Program-made: the position numbers and the translations under genes | Origin: Vicinamibacterales bacterium | GTDB taxonomy: Bacteria; Acidobacteriota; Vicinamibacteria; Vicinamibacterales; UBA2999 | DNA: 64,000 bases | Reading direction: 5' to 3' | NCBI GenBank assembly: GCA_030680175.1 | Contig: JAUXWO010000064.1 | Location: forward strand, 1-64,000 | Shown: positions 1-10,156 of the stretch, in pieces | Numbering within the stretch: the first letter of the stretch is position 1 | How the letters are laid out: every line of letters starts with the position of its first letter | The notes under the pieces: generated by a model | The model's database searches: none | What the model was told of the DNA's origin: nothing | The model's input: the letters and a program-made list of their open reading frames with translations, nothing else

Positions 1-39
1 TCGCGGGGACGCGCAGGTTGCGGATCTCGGCGGGCGCGG
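1..39. repeat. Exact inverted copy of ppx bases 1007-1045 at the window end
   Basis: The reverse complement of bases 1-39 is identical to bases 1007-1045 within ppx and diverges immediately beyond them. In ppx the segment reads in frame as conserved protein ([10 protein letters not shown]). In the CHAD gene it reads in another frame and interrupts the domain. A fold-back or chimeric contig end explains this best; a real inversion junction is possible but less likely. Confidence 0.85.
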
Positions 40-227
40 CGCATCTCGGGGCCGGCGTCGCCGGCGCCGGCCACCGGCAGGGCTTCGCGCAGCCGGCGCG
101 AGGCGACCCGCGCCTGGTGGACGGACGTGACATCGCCGGCCTGGGCGGCTGGCAGCGCCTGCAGCAGGCGCACGAGCCGCGCCTGGAGCAGGCGGGCCGC
201 CGGATCGGTGGTGACGAGCGGGGTCAT
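1..227 (-). CDS. CHAD-domain protein, N-terminal part (truncated by window edge)
   Basis: The reverse strand is open from an ATG at 227 to the window edge (75 codons). The motif VHQARVASRRLREALPV at about residues 36-52 is the conserved His/Arg-rich first helix of the CHAD domain, a helical fold that binds polyphosphate through conserved histidines and basic residues. The gene is divergent from ppx, and CHAD proteins are often encoded beside polyphosphate enzymes, so a role in polyphosphate binding or granule association is inferred. The last 13 codons before the edge do not look like CHAD. They are encoded by bases 1-39, which are an exact inverted copy of part of ppx (see findings), so the true protein probably departs from this reading after about residue 62. 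Confidence 0.75.
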   Translation of the reverse strand, partial: MTPLVTTDPAARLLQARLVRLLQALPAAQAGDVTSVHQARVASRRLREALPVAGAGDAGPEMRRARRDPQPARPR

Positions 228-274
228 GAACCTCGACAGCCTCCCTCACCGGCGCGCGGCGCCGGCTTCCCCGG

Positions 275-281
275 TATTATA
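275..281. promoter_or_regulatory. Possible shared -10 region between the CHAD gene and ppx
   Basis: The AT-rich island TATTATA lies in the 106-bp gap between the divergent CHAD gene (start 227) and ppx (start 334). Read on the minus strand it gives a consensus TATAAT; on the plus strand it gives TATTAT. No convincing -35 element was found on either side. Confidence 0.35.
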
Positions 282-333
282 GCGATCTGGTCCGGCGCGC
301 TTCTTCGCCGCGGCTGTTCGAACGGAACCTGCC

Positions 334-1926
334 ATGCGCATCGCGGCCATCGACATCGGGACCAACTCGGTCCACATGATTGTGGTCCGGGTGCGTCCCG
401 ATTTCTCGTTCGAGATCATCGACCGCGAGAAGGAGATGGTCCGGCTCGGCGCGGGCGGCCTCGACGGGCGCAAGCTCACGCGCGAGTCGATGACCTCGGC
501 GCTGCAGGCGCTCTCGAAGTTCGAACGGCTGGCGCGGTCGCACGAGGTGGACGAGATCCTCACGGTGGCGACGAGCGCGACGCGCGAGGCCGGCAACGGC
601 GGCGCGTTCCTCGCCGCGATCGAGCGGCGCATCGGCCTGCGTCCCCGCATCATCACCGGCACGGAGGAGGCCCGCCTCATCCATCTCGCCGCCGTCTACG
701 GCGTCGACACCCCCAAGGCGACGGTCGTCATCGACATCGGCGGGGGCAGCGTCGAGATCACGCTCGGCACCGGGGGCGCGGTGCGGTTCGCGCGCAGCTT
801 CAAGATCGGCGTCATCCGCCTCAGCGAGCGCTTCGCCACGTCCGATCCCATCAGCGGGCGCGACGAGCGCAAGATGGTCCGCCACATCTCCGAGCAGGTG
901 GACCGCTACCTCGACCACATCGTGACGGCCGGCTTCGACCGCGTCATCGGCACGTCCGGCACGATCCTGTCGCTCGGGACCGTCGCCACGGCGCTCGACC
1001 GCGGGACCGCGCCCGCCGAGATCCGCAACCTGCGCGTCCCCGCGAAGGCCATCCGGCGCGCGCGGCGCGCCGTCACGGCCCTCGACCTCGAGGAGCGGCT
1101 CACGCTGCCCGGCCTCGACCCCCGCCGCGCCGACCTCATCGTCTCGGGCGCGGTGCTGCTCGACACGCTGCTCCGGCGCCTCGGCGCCGACGACATCACG
1201 CTCTGCGACCTGGCGCTGCGCGAGGGGATGATCCTGGACTACGTCCACCGGAACCGCCGGCAGATCGCGCAGGTCGACCGGTACCCCGACGTGCGGCGGC
1301 GCTCGGCCATCGAGCTGGCCGAGCGGTGCAACTGGGACGCGGAGCACTCGACGCGCGTGGCCGCGCTGGCGCTGTCGCTCTACGACCAGTCGCGCGCCAC
1401 GCACGGCCTGACCGACCGCGAGCGGGAATGGCTCGAGTACGCCGCGCTCCTCCACGACATCGGCATGAACATCAGCTTCGAGCGGCACCACCGCCACTCG
1501 TACTACCTGATCAAGAACGGCGACCTGCGCGGGTTCGAGCCGGAGGAGATCGAGGTGATGGCCCTCGTCGCGCGCTATCACCGGCGCGCCGCGCCCAAGC
1601 GCGACCACGACGGCTACGGCGCGCTCCCGGCGGGCCTCCGCCGCGTCGTGCGCACGCTCGGCGCCTGCCTGCGCATGGCCGAATCGCTCGACCGCAGCCG
1701 CCACGGCGCGGTGCGCGGCGTGGAGCTGCGCGCCAATGGCGCCGAGGCCGTGCTCCGCCTGGAGGCCGCCGGCGACGTGGAACTCGAGGCCTGGGCTGCC
1801 CACCGCCAGCGCGGCCCCCTCGAAGAGGTGCTCGGCCAGCCCCTGCGCCTCGAGGTGAAGCGCGGTGACGACCGCGCCACCGCCCGCCCCGCCCGCCCCC
1901 GCGCGGGCGCGTTAACACGGAATTAA
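334..1926 (+). CDS. ppx: Exopolyphosphatase / guanosine pentaphosphatase family (Ppx/GppA) with HD domain
   Basis: 530 residues. Releases terminal phosphate from polyphosphate, or hydrolyses pppGpp, in the cytoplasm. The N-terminus [18 protein letters not shown] is the phosphate-1 motif of the ASKHA fold. DIGGGSVEI (about residues 135-143) is the phosphate-2 motif, and the second ASKHA lobe follows. The C-terminal third contains [16 protein letters not shown] (about residues 369-384), an HD-type motif as in long Ppx proteins. The start is the first ATG of the conserved motif; no strong ribosome-binding site precedes it. It lies directly upstream of pstSCAB-phoU and divergent from a CHAD gene, so it belongs to a phosphate/polyphosphate locus. 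Its stop codon lies inside the PHO box of pstS. Ppx and GppA cannot be separated by sequence alone; the context favours polyphosphate. Confidence 0.92.
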   Translation: MRIAAIDIGTNSVHMIVVRVRPDFSFEIIDREKEMVRLGAGGLDGRKLTRESMTSALQALSKFERLARSHEVDEILTVATSATREAGNGGAFLAAIERRIGLRPRIITGTEEARLIHLAAVYGVDTPKATVVIDIGGGSVEITLGTGGAVRFARSFKIGVIRLSERFATSDPISGRDERKMVRHISEQVDRYLDHIVTAGFDRVIGTSGTILSLGTVATALDRGTAPAEIRNLRVPAKAIRRARRAVTALDLEERLTLPGLDPRRADLIVSGAVLLDTLLRRLGADDITLCDLALREGMILDYVHRNRRQIAQVDRYPDVRRRSAIELAERCNWDAEHSTRVAALALSLYDQSRATHGLTDREREWLEYAALLHDIGMNISFERHHRHSYYLIKNGDLRGFEPEEIEVMALVARYHRRAAPKRDHDGYGALPAGLRRVVRTLGACLRMAESLDRSRHGAVRGVELRANGAEAVLRLEAAGDVELEAWAAHRQRGPLEEVLGQPLRLEVKRGDDRATARPARPRAGALTRN

Positions 1927-1951
1927 CACGTCGGAAACTGGGCTGAAACGC
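1912..1951 (+). promoter_or_regulatory. Four-unit 11-bp PHO box upstream of pstS
   Basis: TTAACAC occurs at 1912-1918 and again at 1923-1929, followed in exact 11-bp register by GAAACTG (1934-1940) and GAAACGC (1945-1951). All four units share AAC at positions 3-5. Four 7-bp half-sites with 4-bp spacers is the layout of PhoB/PhoP operators, and TTAACA is the Bacillus PhoP half-site. The box overlaps the ppx stop codon (1924-1926). Phosphate-starvation control of pstSCAB-phoU by a PhoB/PhoP-type regulator encoded elsewhere is inferred. Confidence 0.75.
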
Positions 1952-1959
1952 CCGCCGAC

Positions 1960-1965
1960 TACGCT
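1960..1965 (+). promoter_or_regulatory. Possible weak -10 of the pstS promoter
   Basis: TACGCT at 1960-1965 would start transcription near 1972, one base before the pstS ATG. The PHO box would then cover roughly -60 to -21, replacing a -35 element, as expected for a PhoP/PhoB-activated promoter. The hexamer is weak, so this is tentative. Confidence 0.35.
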
Positions 1966-1972
1966 CATCGTT

Positions 1973-3004
1973 ATGTCTGTGTCATTGCTTTCCCGCCTGT
2001 GTCTGACGGCCGCGATGGCCGCCGTGTTGGCCGCCTGCGGTGGGCCCCAGGGGCCCTCCGGGTCAGGCAGCGCCCTCGTGCGTCTCGATGGCTCGAGCAC
2101 CGTGTTCCCCATCAGCGAGGCCGTCGCCGAGGAGTTCCGCCTCGCCACCGGCACCAACGTCACGGTGGGCATCTCGGGCACCGGCGGCGGGTTCCAGAAG
2201 TTCTGCCGCGGCGAGACCGACATCAGCAACGCCTCCCGGCCCATCTCGGAGGTCGAGATCGAGGCCTGCCGCAAGAGCGGCATCGGCTTCATCGAGCTGC
2301 CGATGGCCTACGACGGCATCGCCATCGTCGTGAATCCGAAGGCCAGCTGGATCGAGTCGATCACGGTCGCCGAGCTGAAGCGCCTGTGGGAGCCGGGCGC
2401 GCAGGGGACGGTCAGGCGCTGGAACCAGGTCCGCGCGTCGTGGCCGGACCGCGAGATTCACCTCTTCGGCGCCGGGGTGGACTCCGGCACGTATGACTAC
2501 TTCACGCAGGCGATCACCGGCAAGGAAGGCGCCAGCCGCGGCGACTTCACGGCCAGCGAGGACGATAACGTGCTGGTGCAGGGCATCCGCAACGACGAGC
2601 TCGCGCTCGGCTTCCTGCCCTTCGCCTACTACCACGAGAACCGCGACTCCCTGAAGCTCATCCCGGTCGACGACGAGCAGGACCTGCCGGTGGCGGGCCC
2701 GGTGGCGCCCAATATGGACACGATCCGGTCGGGCGACTACCAGCCGCTCTCGCGTCCGGTCTTCATCTACGTGTCCGAGCCGGCGCTGGCCCGTCCCGAG
2801 GTGCAGGCGTTCATGGACTTCTACGTGGCGAACGCCGGCGAGCTCGCCGCGGAAGTGGGCTACGTGGATCTGGGGACGGAAGGGTACCGGCTCGTGGGCG
2901 AGCACCTGGCCTCCCGGCGGCTCGGGTCGGCGTTCGAGCACGGCGGCTCCCAGGTGGGCCTCACCCTCGAGCAGCTGCTCTCGCGCGAGCGCCTCCCGCA
3001 GTAG
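1973..3004 (+). CDS. pstS: Phosphate ABC transporter, substrate-binding lipoprotein
   Basis: 343 residues. Binds inorganic phosphate outside the cytoplasmic membrane and delivers it to PstCA. The N-terminus is a lipoprotein signal with the lipobox LAAC (Cys22). [20 protein letters not shown] follows, and [26 protein letters not shown] holds the Ser/Thr/Gly phosphate-binding loops of the PstS family. It is the first gene of the pst operon, 11 bp before pstC and behind the PHO box. No Shine-Dalgarno sequence precedes the ATG, which fits a leaderless or nearly leaderless message. Confidence 0.95.
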   Translation: MSVSLLSRLCLTAAMAAVLAACGGPQGPSGSGSALVRLDGSSTVFPISEAVAEEFRLATGTNVTVGISGTGGGFQKFCRGETDISNASRPISEVEIEACRKSGIGFIELPMAYDGIAIVVNPKASWIESITVAELKRLWEPGAQGTVRRWNQVRASWPDREIHLFGAGVDSGTYDYFTQAITGKEGASRGDFTASEDDNVLVQGIRNDELALGFLPFAYYHENRDSLKLIPVDDEQDLPVAGPVAPNMDTIRSGDYQPLSRPVFIYVSEPALARPEVQAFMDFYVANAGELAAEVGYVDLGTEGYRLVGEHLASRRLGSAFEHGGSQVGLTLEQLLSRERLPQ

Positions 3005-3015
3005 GCGCAGCCGCG

Positions 3016-3897
3016 ATGCAGACCCGCACGGTCGAGTGGTTCATCGAGCGCGCCCTGTTCCTGTGCGCGGCCGTCTCCGTCTTCACGACGGTGGGCATCA
3101 TCGGGGTGCTCGCGTTCGAGACGGCGGCGTTCCTGCGTGAGGTGCCGCTCCTCTCGTTCCTGTTCGGCACCGAGTGGACGCCGCTCTTCGCCAACAAGCA
3201 GTTCGGCGTCCTGCCGCTCGTGGCGGGGACCGTGCTCGTCTCGGCGATCGCGATGGTCGTGGCGCTGCCGATGGGGCTGCTGAGCGCGATCTACCTCAGC
3301 GAGTACGCGCCGTCGCGCGTGCGGCGGATCGTCAAGCCCGTCATCGAGGTGCTCGCGGGCATTCCGACGGTCGTCTACGGGTACTTCGCGCTGCAGTTCG
3401 TCACGCCGCTCCTCCAGCAGTTCTTCCCCACGCTCTCCGGGTTCAACGCGCTCAGCCCGGGCATCGTCATGGGCCTGATGATCCTGCCGCTCGTCTCGTC
3501 GTTATCCGAGGACGCGATGCAGGCGGTGCCGCGCGGCCTGCGCGAGGGCGCCTACGCGCTCGGCGCCACGCGCATGCAGACGTCGCTGCAGGTCGTGGTC
3601 CCGGCGGCGCTCTCGGGCATCACGGCGGCCTTCATCCTGGCGGTGTCACGCGCCGTCGGCGAGACGATGATCGTCGCCATCGCCGCGGGCCAGCAGCCGC
3701 GGCTCACCGCGAACCCGTTCGTGCCGATCGAAACCATGACGGCCTACATCGTCCAGGTCAGCCTCGGCGACACGCCGCACGGCACCATCGAGTACCGGAC
3801 GATCTTCGCGGTCGGCATGCTCCTGTTCCTGATGACCTTCAGCCTGAACCTCGTGAGCAACTGGCTGCGCGACCGCTTCCGCGAGGAGTACGCATGA
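3016..3897 (+). CDS. pstC: Phosphate ABC transporter permease PstC
   Basis: 293 residues, an integral membrane permease that pairs with PstA to form the phosphate channel. It has six hydrophobic segments, and the cytoplasmic EAA-type loop near residues 180-200 ([20 protein letters not shown]) couples the channel to PstB. The C-terminus ends in a short Arg-rich tail ([12 protein letters not shown]). The stop overlaps the pstA start in an ATGA at 3894-3897, so the two subunits are translationally coupled. Confidence 0.95.
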   Translation: MQTRTVEWFIERALFLCAAVSVFTTVGIIGVLAFETAAFLREVPLLSFLFGTEWTPLFANKQFGVLPLVAGTVLVSAIAMVVALPMGLLSAIYLSEYAPSRVRRIVKPVIEVLAGIPTVVYGYFALQFVTPLLQQFFPTLSGFNALSPGIVMGLMILPLVSSLSEDAMQAVPRGLREGAYALGATRMQTSLQVVVPAALSGITAAFILAVSRAVGETMIVAIAAGQQPRLTANPFVPIETMTAYIVQVSLGDTPHGTIEYRTIFAVGMLLFLMTFSLNLVSNWLRDRFREEYA

Positions 3898-4784
3898 CGG
3901 CCGCGGATCACGCCCCCGTCCAGGCCGGGCGCGGCAATGCCGGACGGCTGTGGGCCGATCGCGCCTTCCAGGCGGTCGGCCTCGGTGTCCTCATCGTGGC
4001 GCTCAGCGCGCTCGCCGCCCTCCTGTATGACGTCTGGAGCGACGGCTACCACCGCCTGAGCTGGCAGTTCCTCACGACGTTCCCCTCCCGCCGTGCGGAC
4101 AACGCCGGGATCTACGCGGCGCTCATCGGCAGCATCTACGTGATCACGGTCACCGCGGTCCTGGCGCTGCCCATCGGCGTCGCCGCGGCGGTCTACCTCG
4201 AGGAGTACGGCGGACGCAGCCGCGTCGCGAAGTTCATCGAACTGAACATCGCCAACCTCGCCTCGGTGCCGTCGATCATCTACGGGCTGCTCGGGCTGGG
4301 GCTGTTCGTGCGGATGATGGGGATGGGCCGGAGCGTGCTGGCTGGCGCCGCGACGCTCGCGCTGCTCGCCCTGCCGGTCGTCATCCTCTCGACCCGCGAG
4401 GCGCTGCGCACGGTGCCGATGTCGATCCGCGAGGGCTCCTACGCGCTCGGCGCGACGAAGTGGCAGACCATCTGGCACCAGGTGCTCCCCATGGCGACGC
4501 CGGGCATCCTGACCGGCCTGATCCTCTCGCTCTCGCGCGCGATTGGCGAGACGGCGCCGCTCATCACCATCGGGGCGCTGACCTACATCCCGTTCGCGCC
4601 CGACAGCATCTGGTCGCCGTTCACGGTGCTGCCGATTCAGATCTTCAACTGGGTGTCGCGGCCGCAGGCCGAATTCAAGACCGTGGCGGCCGCCGCGATC
4701 ATCGTCTTGTTGATCCTGCTGCTGACGATGAACGCCGCGGCGATCCTGCTCAGAGACCGTTACCAGAAACAGGGGCGCGTATGA
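3894..4784 (+). CDS. pstA: Phosphate ABC transporter permease PstA
   Basis: 296 residues, the second membrane permease of the high-affinity phosphate transporter. The ATG at 3894 overlaps the pstC stop by four bases. The open frame extends further upstream, but only as an out-of-frame shadow of pstC. The EAA loop ([20 protein letters not shown]) and the following [12 protein letters not shown] match PstA. It ends in ATGA with pstB at 4781-4784, keeping tight coupling through the operon. Confidence 0.95.
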   Translation: MTAADHAPVQAGRGNAGRLWADRAFQAVGLGVLIVALSALAALLYDVWSDGYHRLSWQFLTTFPSRRADNAGIYAALIGSIYVITVTAVLALPIGVAAAVYLEEYGGRSRVAKFIELNIANLASVPSIIYGLLGLGLFVRMMGMGRSVLAGAATLALLALPVVILSTREALRTVPMSIREGSYALGATKWQTIWHQVLPMATPGILTGLILSLSRAIGETAPLITIGALTYIPFAPDSIWSPFTVLPIQIFNWVSRPQAEFKTVAAAAIIVLLILLLTMNAAAILLRDRYQKQGRV

Positions 4785-5617
4785 ACGTCGTCACCCGGGG
4801 CATGCCGAGCCTGTCGGGCCTCACGAACCGGAGCGGCACCACGCCGGTCGCGCCGGACACGCCGGTCAAGATCGACGTGGAGGGCCTGCAGTTCTACTAC
4901 GGGGCCAAGCAGGCGCTCGAGGACATCTCGATCCGCATTCACGCCAACCTCGTCACGGCCTTCATCGGCCCGTCGGGCTGCGGCAAGAGCACGTTCCTCC
5001 GCACGCTGAACCGGATGAACGACATCATCCCGGACACGCGCGCCGAGGGCCGGGTCCGCATCGACGGCCAGGACATCTACGGCCCCGGCGTGGACGTGGT
5101 CCAGTTGCGGCGCCGGGTCGGCATGGTCTTCCAGAAGTCGAACCCGTTCCCGAAGTCCATCTTCGAGAACGTGGCCTACGGGCTGCGGGTGAACGGGCTG
5201 GCGCGCAGCAAGGCCGAGATGGCCGCGCGGGTCGAGGAGAGCCTGAAGGCGGCGGCGATCTGGGAGGAAGTGAAGGACCGGCTGCACGAGTCAGCGCTGG
5301 CGCTCTCGGGCGGCCAGCAGCAGCGGCTCTGCATCGCGCGGGCCCTGGCCATCCGCCCCGAGATCCTGCTGATGGACGAACCCGCCTCCGCCCTGGACCC
5401 GATCGCCACCCAGCGGATCGAGGAGCTGATCTACGATCTGAAGAAGAACTACACGATCGTCATCGTCACGCATAACATGCAGCAGGCGGCGCGCGTCTCC
5501 GATCACACGGCCTTCTTCTGGCTGGGCCGCCTCGTGGAGTACGATCGGACCGACAAGATCTTCACGGCGCCGGCGGAGAAGCTGACGGAAGACTACGTCA
5601 CCGGCCGGTGCGGGTAA
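4781..5617 (+). CDS. pstB: Phosphate ABC transporter ATP-binding protein PstB
   Basis: 278 residues, the cytoplasmic ATPase that powers phosphate uptake. Walker A is GPSGCGKST (about residues 63-71), the Q-loop is [17 protein letters not shown], the signature is LSGGQQQR, Walker B is [12 protein letters not shown] and the switch histidine is VIVTHNMQQ. The N-terminus has about 30 extra residues before the ABC fold, longer than in E. coli. The start at 4781 overlaps the pstA stop by four bases. PstB family members also take part in PhoR/PhoU phosphate signalling. Confidence 0.96.
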   Translation: MNVVTRGMPSLSGLTNRSGTTPVAPDTPVKIDVEGLQFYYGAKQALEDISIRIHANLVTAFIGPSGCGKSTFLRTLNRMNDIIPDTRAEGRVRIDGQDIYGPGVDVVQLRRRVGMVFQKSNPFPKSIFENVAYGLRVNGLARSKAEMAARVEESLKAAAIWEEVKDRLHESALALSGGQQQRLCIARALAIRPEILLMDEPASALDPIATQRIEELIYDLKKNYTIVIVTHNMQQAARVSDHTAFFWLGRLVEYDRTDKIFTAPAEKLTEDYVTGRCG

Positions 5618-5632
5618 GCCGGGGAGGCAAGG

Positions 5633-6319
5633 GTGGAGAGAGTCGTACGGCACTTCGAGGAAGAACTGGCCACCCTGCAGGAGCGGCTGCTCGCCATGGG
5701 CGGCCTCGCCGAGGAGCGCGTGCGGGAGGCCGTCCACGGCCTGTCGCGGCGTGAACCCGACGTCGTGGCGCGCGTTCTGGTGGGTGACGAGCCCGTCAAC
5801 GACCTGCACATCGAGATCGACGACCGCTGCTTCAAGCTGCTCGCCCTGCACCAGCCGATGGCCGCCGACCTGCGCGTCATCGTCGCGGCGGTGAAGATCA
5901 ACACGGACCTCGAGCGCGTCGGCGACCTTGCCGTGAACATCGCCGAGGCCAGCCAGCGGTACCTGCAGCACGCGCCGGTCAAACCCCTGATCGACATCCC
6001 GCGCATGGGCGAGATCGCCCAGACGATGCTGCGGGACTCGCTCGACGCGTTCGTGCGCCGCGACATCGAGCTGGCCGAGGCCGTGCTGGCCGAGGACGAC
6101 AAGCTCGACGCCCTCAAGACGCAGATCTTCCGCGAGCTGCTGACCTACATGCTGCAGGATGCCGCCACGATCGAGGCGGCGCTGGACCTGATCCTGGTGT
6201 CCCGCCACCTCGAGCGGATTGGCGACCACGCCACGAACATCGCCGAGGATGTGATCTTCATGGTGTCGGCGCGCGACGTGCGGCACCAGGGCGGCGACGC
6301 GGCGTCTGCGCAGGGGTGA
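5633..6319 (+). CDS. phoU: Phosphate signalling/transport accessory protein PhoU
   Basis: 228 residues with two three-helix PhoU repeats. Each repeat carries the metal-binding E/D-x3-D signature, seen in INTDLERVGDLAVNIAE (about residues 86-102) and LVSRHLERIGDHATNIAED (about residues 188-206). PhoU links the Pst transporter to the PhoR kinase and restrains uptake when phosphate is plentiful. The start is a GTG at 5633, preceded by GGGGAGG at a suitable distance. It closes the operon 15 bp after pstB. No PhoR or PhoB gene is present in this window. Confidence 0.95.
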   Translation: MERVVRHFEEELATLQERLLAMGGLAEERVREAVHGLSRREPDVVARVLVGDEPVNDLHIEIDDRCFKLLALHQPMAADLRVIVAAVKINTDLERVGDLAVNIAEASQRYLQHAPVKPLIDIPRMGEIAQTMLRDSLDAFVRRDIELAEAVLAEDDKLDALKTQIFRELLTYMLQDAATIEAALDLILVSRHLERIGDHATNIAEDVIFMVSARDVRHQGGDAASAQG

Positions 6320-6419
6320 GGCGGGCGCCGGGCGGGGCCGCATGCGTTCTGCGCATCCATCCCATGCCACGCATGCGCCCGTTCGCCCGTCTTGGGGTCC
6401 CAACCGGGTCCCGGTGGAC

Positions 6420-6425
6420 TAGAAT
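6420..6425 (+). promoter_or_regulatory. -10 element immediately upstream of yacG
   Basis: TAGAAT at 6420-6425 ends six bases before the yacG ATG (6432). Transcription would begin at or next to the start codon, giving a leaderless mRNA. No clear -35 was found. Confidence 0.4.
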
Positions 6426-6431
6426 AGGCGG

Positions 6432-6617
6432 ATGGATCGGCGCGCGCTGTGCGTGCTGTGCCGCAGGCACCCGGTCGCCCCTCGCTGGCGTCCCTTCTGC
6501 AGCGCCCGCTGCCAGCAGGAGGACCTCGCCCGCTGGGCGGACGGGACGTACCGCATCGCCGGGCCGCCGCTTGGGGCCGACGACGACGAGGACGACGACC
6601 CACTCCGGGGTGCGTAG
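6432..6617 (+). CDS. yacG: YacG-type DNA gyrase inhibitor, zinc finger protein
   Basis: 61 residues. The N-terminal part has the CxxC...CxxxC zinc-finger pattern of the YacG/DUF329 family (CVLC at about residues 7-10, CSARC at about 23-27), then the conserved DLARWADGTYRIAG. YacG binds GyrB and inhibits gyrase in E. coli. The C-terminus is a short acidic tail (DDDEDDDP), as in many homologues. The gene stands alone between phoU and citrate synthase and has a leaderless-type start. The first pair is followed by RRHP rather than the usual K. Confidence 0.85.
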   Translation: MDRRALCVLCRRHPVAPRWRPFCSARCQQEDLARWADGTYRIAGPPLGADDDEDDDPLRGA

Positions 6618-6650
6618 TGGACACGCCCCATAGCCTTCATAACACTCCCC

Positions 6651-7937
<1,287 letters not shown>

Positions 7938-7949
7938 CGTCCACCGCCA

Positions 7950-7975
7950 CGCGCCCCCGCCCCGGCGGGGGCGCG
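7950..7975 (+). terminator. GC-rich hairpin after gltA
   Basis: A perfect 11-bp stem (7950-7960 with 7965-7975) and a 4-base loop lie 12 bases after the gltA stop. There is no U-tract, so it may act as an mRNA-end stabiliser or a non-canonical terminator. Confidence 0.5.
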
Positions 7976-8001
7976 CCGGCCTCCAACCTCCGGAGTGGTG
8001 C

Positions 8002-8910
8002 ATGCGCCGGTTCCCCGCCCGCCCGTTGACCCTGGTGCTCGTGTTCCTCCTCGCCGCCTGCGCCGGCGAGGCCCAGCAGCAGGCCGCCTCCGGCTTCGAC
8101 AGCACCCGCGCCTACACGCACCTGCGCGAGATGGTTCTGATGGGGCCGCGCCCCGCCGGGTCGCCCGGCGCCGCGCGCAACCGCGCCTACATCCTCGAGG
8201 AGCTCAAGCGCTACGGCATCGCCGCCGTCGAGCAGCCCTTCGTCGCCGAGACCCCGCTCGGGCGCGTCTCGATGGTCAACATCATCGCGACGCTGCCGGG
8301 CACGCGCCCCGAGCGCATCGCCTTCGGCACCCACTACGACACCAAGCTCTTCCGGGAGTTCCGCTTCGTCGGCGCCAATGACGGCGCCTCGAGCACCGCG
8401 GCGGTGCTCGAACTCGCGCGCGTGCTCAAGGACCGGCCGCGCCCCTTCACGCTCGAGTTCATCTTCTTCGACGGCGAGGAAGCGGTGGTCGAATGGCGCG
8501 AGGGCGACCACACCTACGGCAGCCGCCATTACGTGGCGGCGGCGCAGAAGGCCGGGACCCTCGCGTCCCTGAAGGCCTTCATCCTGCTCGACATGATCGG
8601 GGACCGAAACCTGAACATCATGCGGGAGTCTTACTCGACCCGGTGGCTCACCGACCTCATCTGGGCGGCCGCCCACCGGATCGGGCATGGCCAGTACTTC
8701 CTGGCCCAGACGACGCCGATCGAGGACGACCACATCCCGTTCCTGAAGGCGGGTGTGCCGGCGGTCGACATCATCGACCTCGACTACCCGGCCTGGCACA
8801 CCGCCGGCGACACGCTCGACAAAGTCAGCGCCCGCAGCCTGCAGATTGTGGGGGATGTGGTCCTCGCCGCCCTTCCGGACATCGAAGCACGCCTCATCAA
8901 GACGCCCTGA
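8002..8910 (+). CDS. Secreted M28 family metallopeptidase, glutaminyl-peptide cyclotransferase-like lipoprotein
   Basis: 302 residues. The signal ends in the lipobox LAAC (Cys20), so it is an exported lipoprotein. Zinc ligands of the M28 fold are visible: HYDTK, GANDGASS, FFDGEEA, and the late YPAWHTAGDT. The combination FFDGEEAVVEW followed by TYGSRHYVAAA is closer to glutaminyl-peptide cyclotransferases than to aminopeptidases, with single-zinc chemistry converting N-terminal Gln to pyroglutamate. The aminopeptidase alternative cannot be excluded. It converges with the minus-strand metallolyase gene, leaving four bases between the stops. Confidence 0.8.
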   Translation: MRRFPARPLTLVLVFLLAACAGEAQQQAASGFDSTRAYTHLREMVLMGPRPAGSPGAARNRAYILEELKRYGIAAVEQPFVAETPLGRVSMVNIIATLPGTRPERIAFGTHYDTKLFREFRFVGANDGASSTAAVLELARVLKDRPRPFTLEFIFFDGEEAVVEWREGDHTYGSRHYVAAAQKAGTLASLKAFILLDMIGDRNLNIMRESYSTRWLTDLIWAAAHRIGHGQYFLAQTTPIEDDHIPFLKAGVPAVDIIDLDYPAWHTAGDTLDKVSARSLQIVGDVVLAALPDIEARLIKTP

Positions 8911-8914
8911 CGTC

Positions 8915-10126
8915 CTACTGATACACCTCGGCGAGGATCTCGGCTTCGGTGAGGACCGTCGGCGAGGCCTTGGCCTTCTGGAACACGCGGTCGACGAGCG
9001 GGTCGGTGGACGGCAGGCCGCGCTTCTCGAGCCAGAACACGACGTTCGACTTGCCCGACATCGGCCCGACCTCGATCTCCTGCTCGCGGCCGACCAGGCT
9101 CGCCGGAATCGCGGAGTAGACCGCGTCCATCAGCGCCCGGTCCCCCATCTTCCACGCCTTCACGACCGCCGCCGCGTGGACGCCCGTCGCCGTCCGGAAC
9201 GCGTCGCGGCCGATCACGGGGTAGTTGTCGGGGATCGGCACGTCCGTCGCCGCGGAGACGGCGTCGCAGTAGTCGTGGAGCCGCAGCAGGTCGGCCTGGC
9301 GATACCCCATCAGGACGAGGTTCACGAGGAGCAGGTCCATGGGCGTGTTGCCGACGCGCTCGCCCACGCCCAGGGCCGCGCCGTGCAGGCGCGTGGCGCC
9401 GGCGTCGAGCGCCGCCAGGCTGCACGCGATCGCCAGGTCGCGGTCGCGATGGCCATGCCAGTCGATGCCGACGTCGGCCCCGGTCCCGGCGATGACCGAC
9501 TTGACGAAGCGCACGACGGCGGCGGCGCCTGCCGGCGTGGCATGCCCGACGGTGTCGGCGATGCAGATGCGCCTGGCCCCCGCGTGGATCGCGCAGGTGT
9601 AGATCGCGCGCAGCGTGTCGGGATGCGCCCGCGTCGTGTCCTCGGTGACGTACATCACCTCCAGGCCCTGCTTGACCGCGAAGGTGATGGCCTCCTCGGT
9701 CGTCTTCAGCAGCCAGTCGAGCGTCCAGCCTTCCGTGTACTGCCGGATCGGCGAGGACCCGATGAAGGTGCAGCACTCGATGTCGAGGCCCGTGCGCTGG
9801 ACGATCTCGGCGATGGGACGCACGTCGTTGACGTGCGTGCGCGCGGCGCAGTTCGCCTTCACGCGCAGCTTCTGATCCACGATCTCCCGCGCGAGCCGCT
9901 CGGCGTCCCGCACGACGTGCGGCCCGGCGCCGGGCAGCCCGATATCCGCGGTGTCGATGCCCAGCGCGTCGATGAGGTGCAGGATGCCGATCTTCTCCTC
10001 GATGGTCGGCGTCCGCACGGAGGGCGACTGCAGCCCGTCGCGCAGCGTCTCGTCATCGAGCATCACCACCGGCGGCACCGGCGGCGCATCGATCGCGTTC
10101 CAGTCGTAGATCAGTGACTCATGCAT
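8915..10126 (-). CDS. DRE-TIM metallolyase (isopropylmalate/homocitrate synthase family, HMGL-like)
   Basis: 403 residues of a single TIM barrel. The first strand carries LDDETLRDGLQSPS (the Arg/Asp catalytic motif), and DWHGHRDRDLAIACS supplies the metal-binding HxH. ALGVGERVGNTPMD is the family signature. The C-terminal allosteric domain of LeuA is absent, so leucine-type feedback is not expected. The substrate is uncertain: 2-isopropylmalate, homocitrate, citramalate or a hydroxymethylglutaryl-type reaction are all possible. The ATG at 10126 is chosen because GAGG lies about 8 bases upstream; a GTG at 10144 is in frame. Confidence 0.78.
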   Translation of the reverse strand: MHESLIYDWNAIDAPPVPPVVMLDDETLRDGLQSPSVRTPTIEEKIGILHLIDALGIDTADIGLPGAGPHVVRDAERLAREIVDQKLRVKANCAARTHVNDVRPIAEIVQRTGLDIECCTFIGSSPIRQYTEGWTLDWLLKTTEEAITFAVKQGLEVMYVTEDTTRAHPDTLRAIYTCAIHAGARRICIADTVGHATPAGAAAVVRFVKSVIAGTGADVGIDWHGHRDRDLAIACSLAALDAGATRLHGAALGVGERVGNTPMDLLLVNLVLMGYRQADLLRLHDYCDAVSAATDVPIPDNYPVIGRDAFRTATGVHAAAVVKAWKMGDRALMDAVYSAIPASLVGREQEIEVGPMSGKSNVVFWLEKRGLPSTDPLVDRVFQKAKASPTVLTEAEILAEVYQ

Positions 10127-10156
10127 CAATCGCGCCTCAACCACACCTTCCGGACG

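Noticed and set aside
334-1926. ppx called as GppA
   Set aside because: Sequence cannot separate them, and the pst/CHAD context favours polyphosphate, so Ppx was kept as the name with GppA noted.
8915-10126. LeuA (2-isopropylmalate synthase) as a firm name
   Set aside because: The C-terminal regulatory domain is absent and the first motif reads DETLRDGLQ instead of the usual DTTLRDGEQ, so only the superfamily was assigned.
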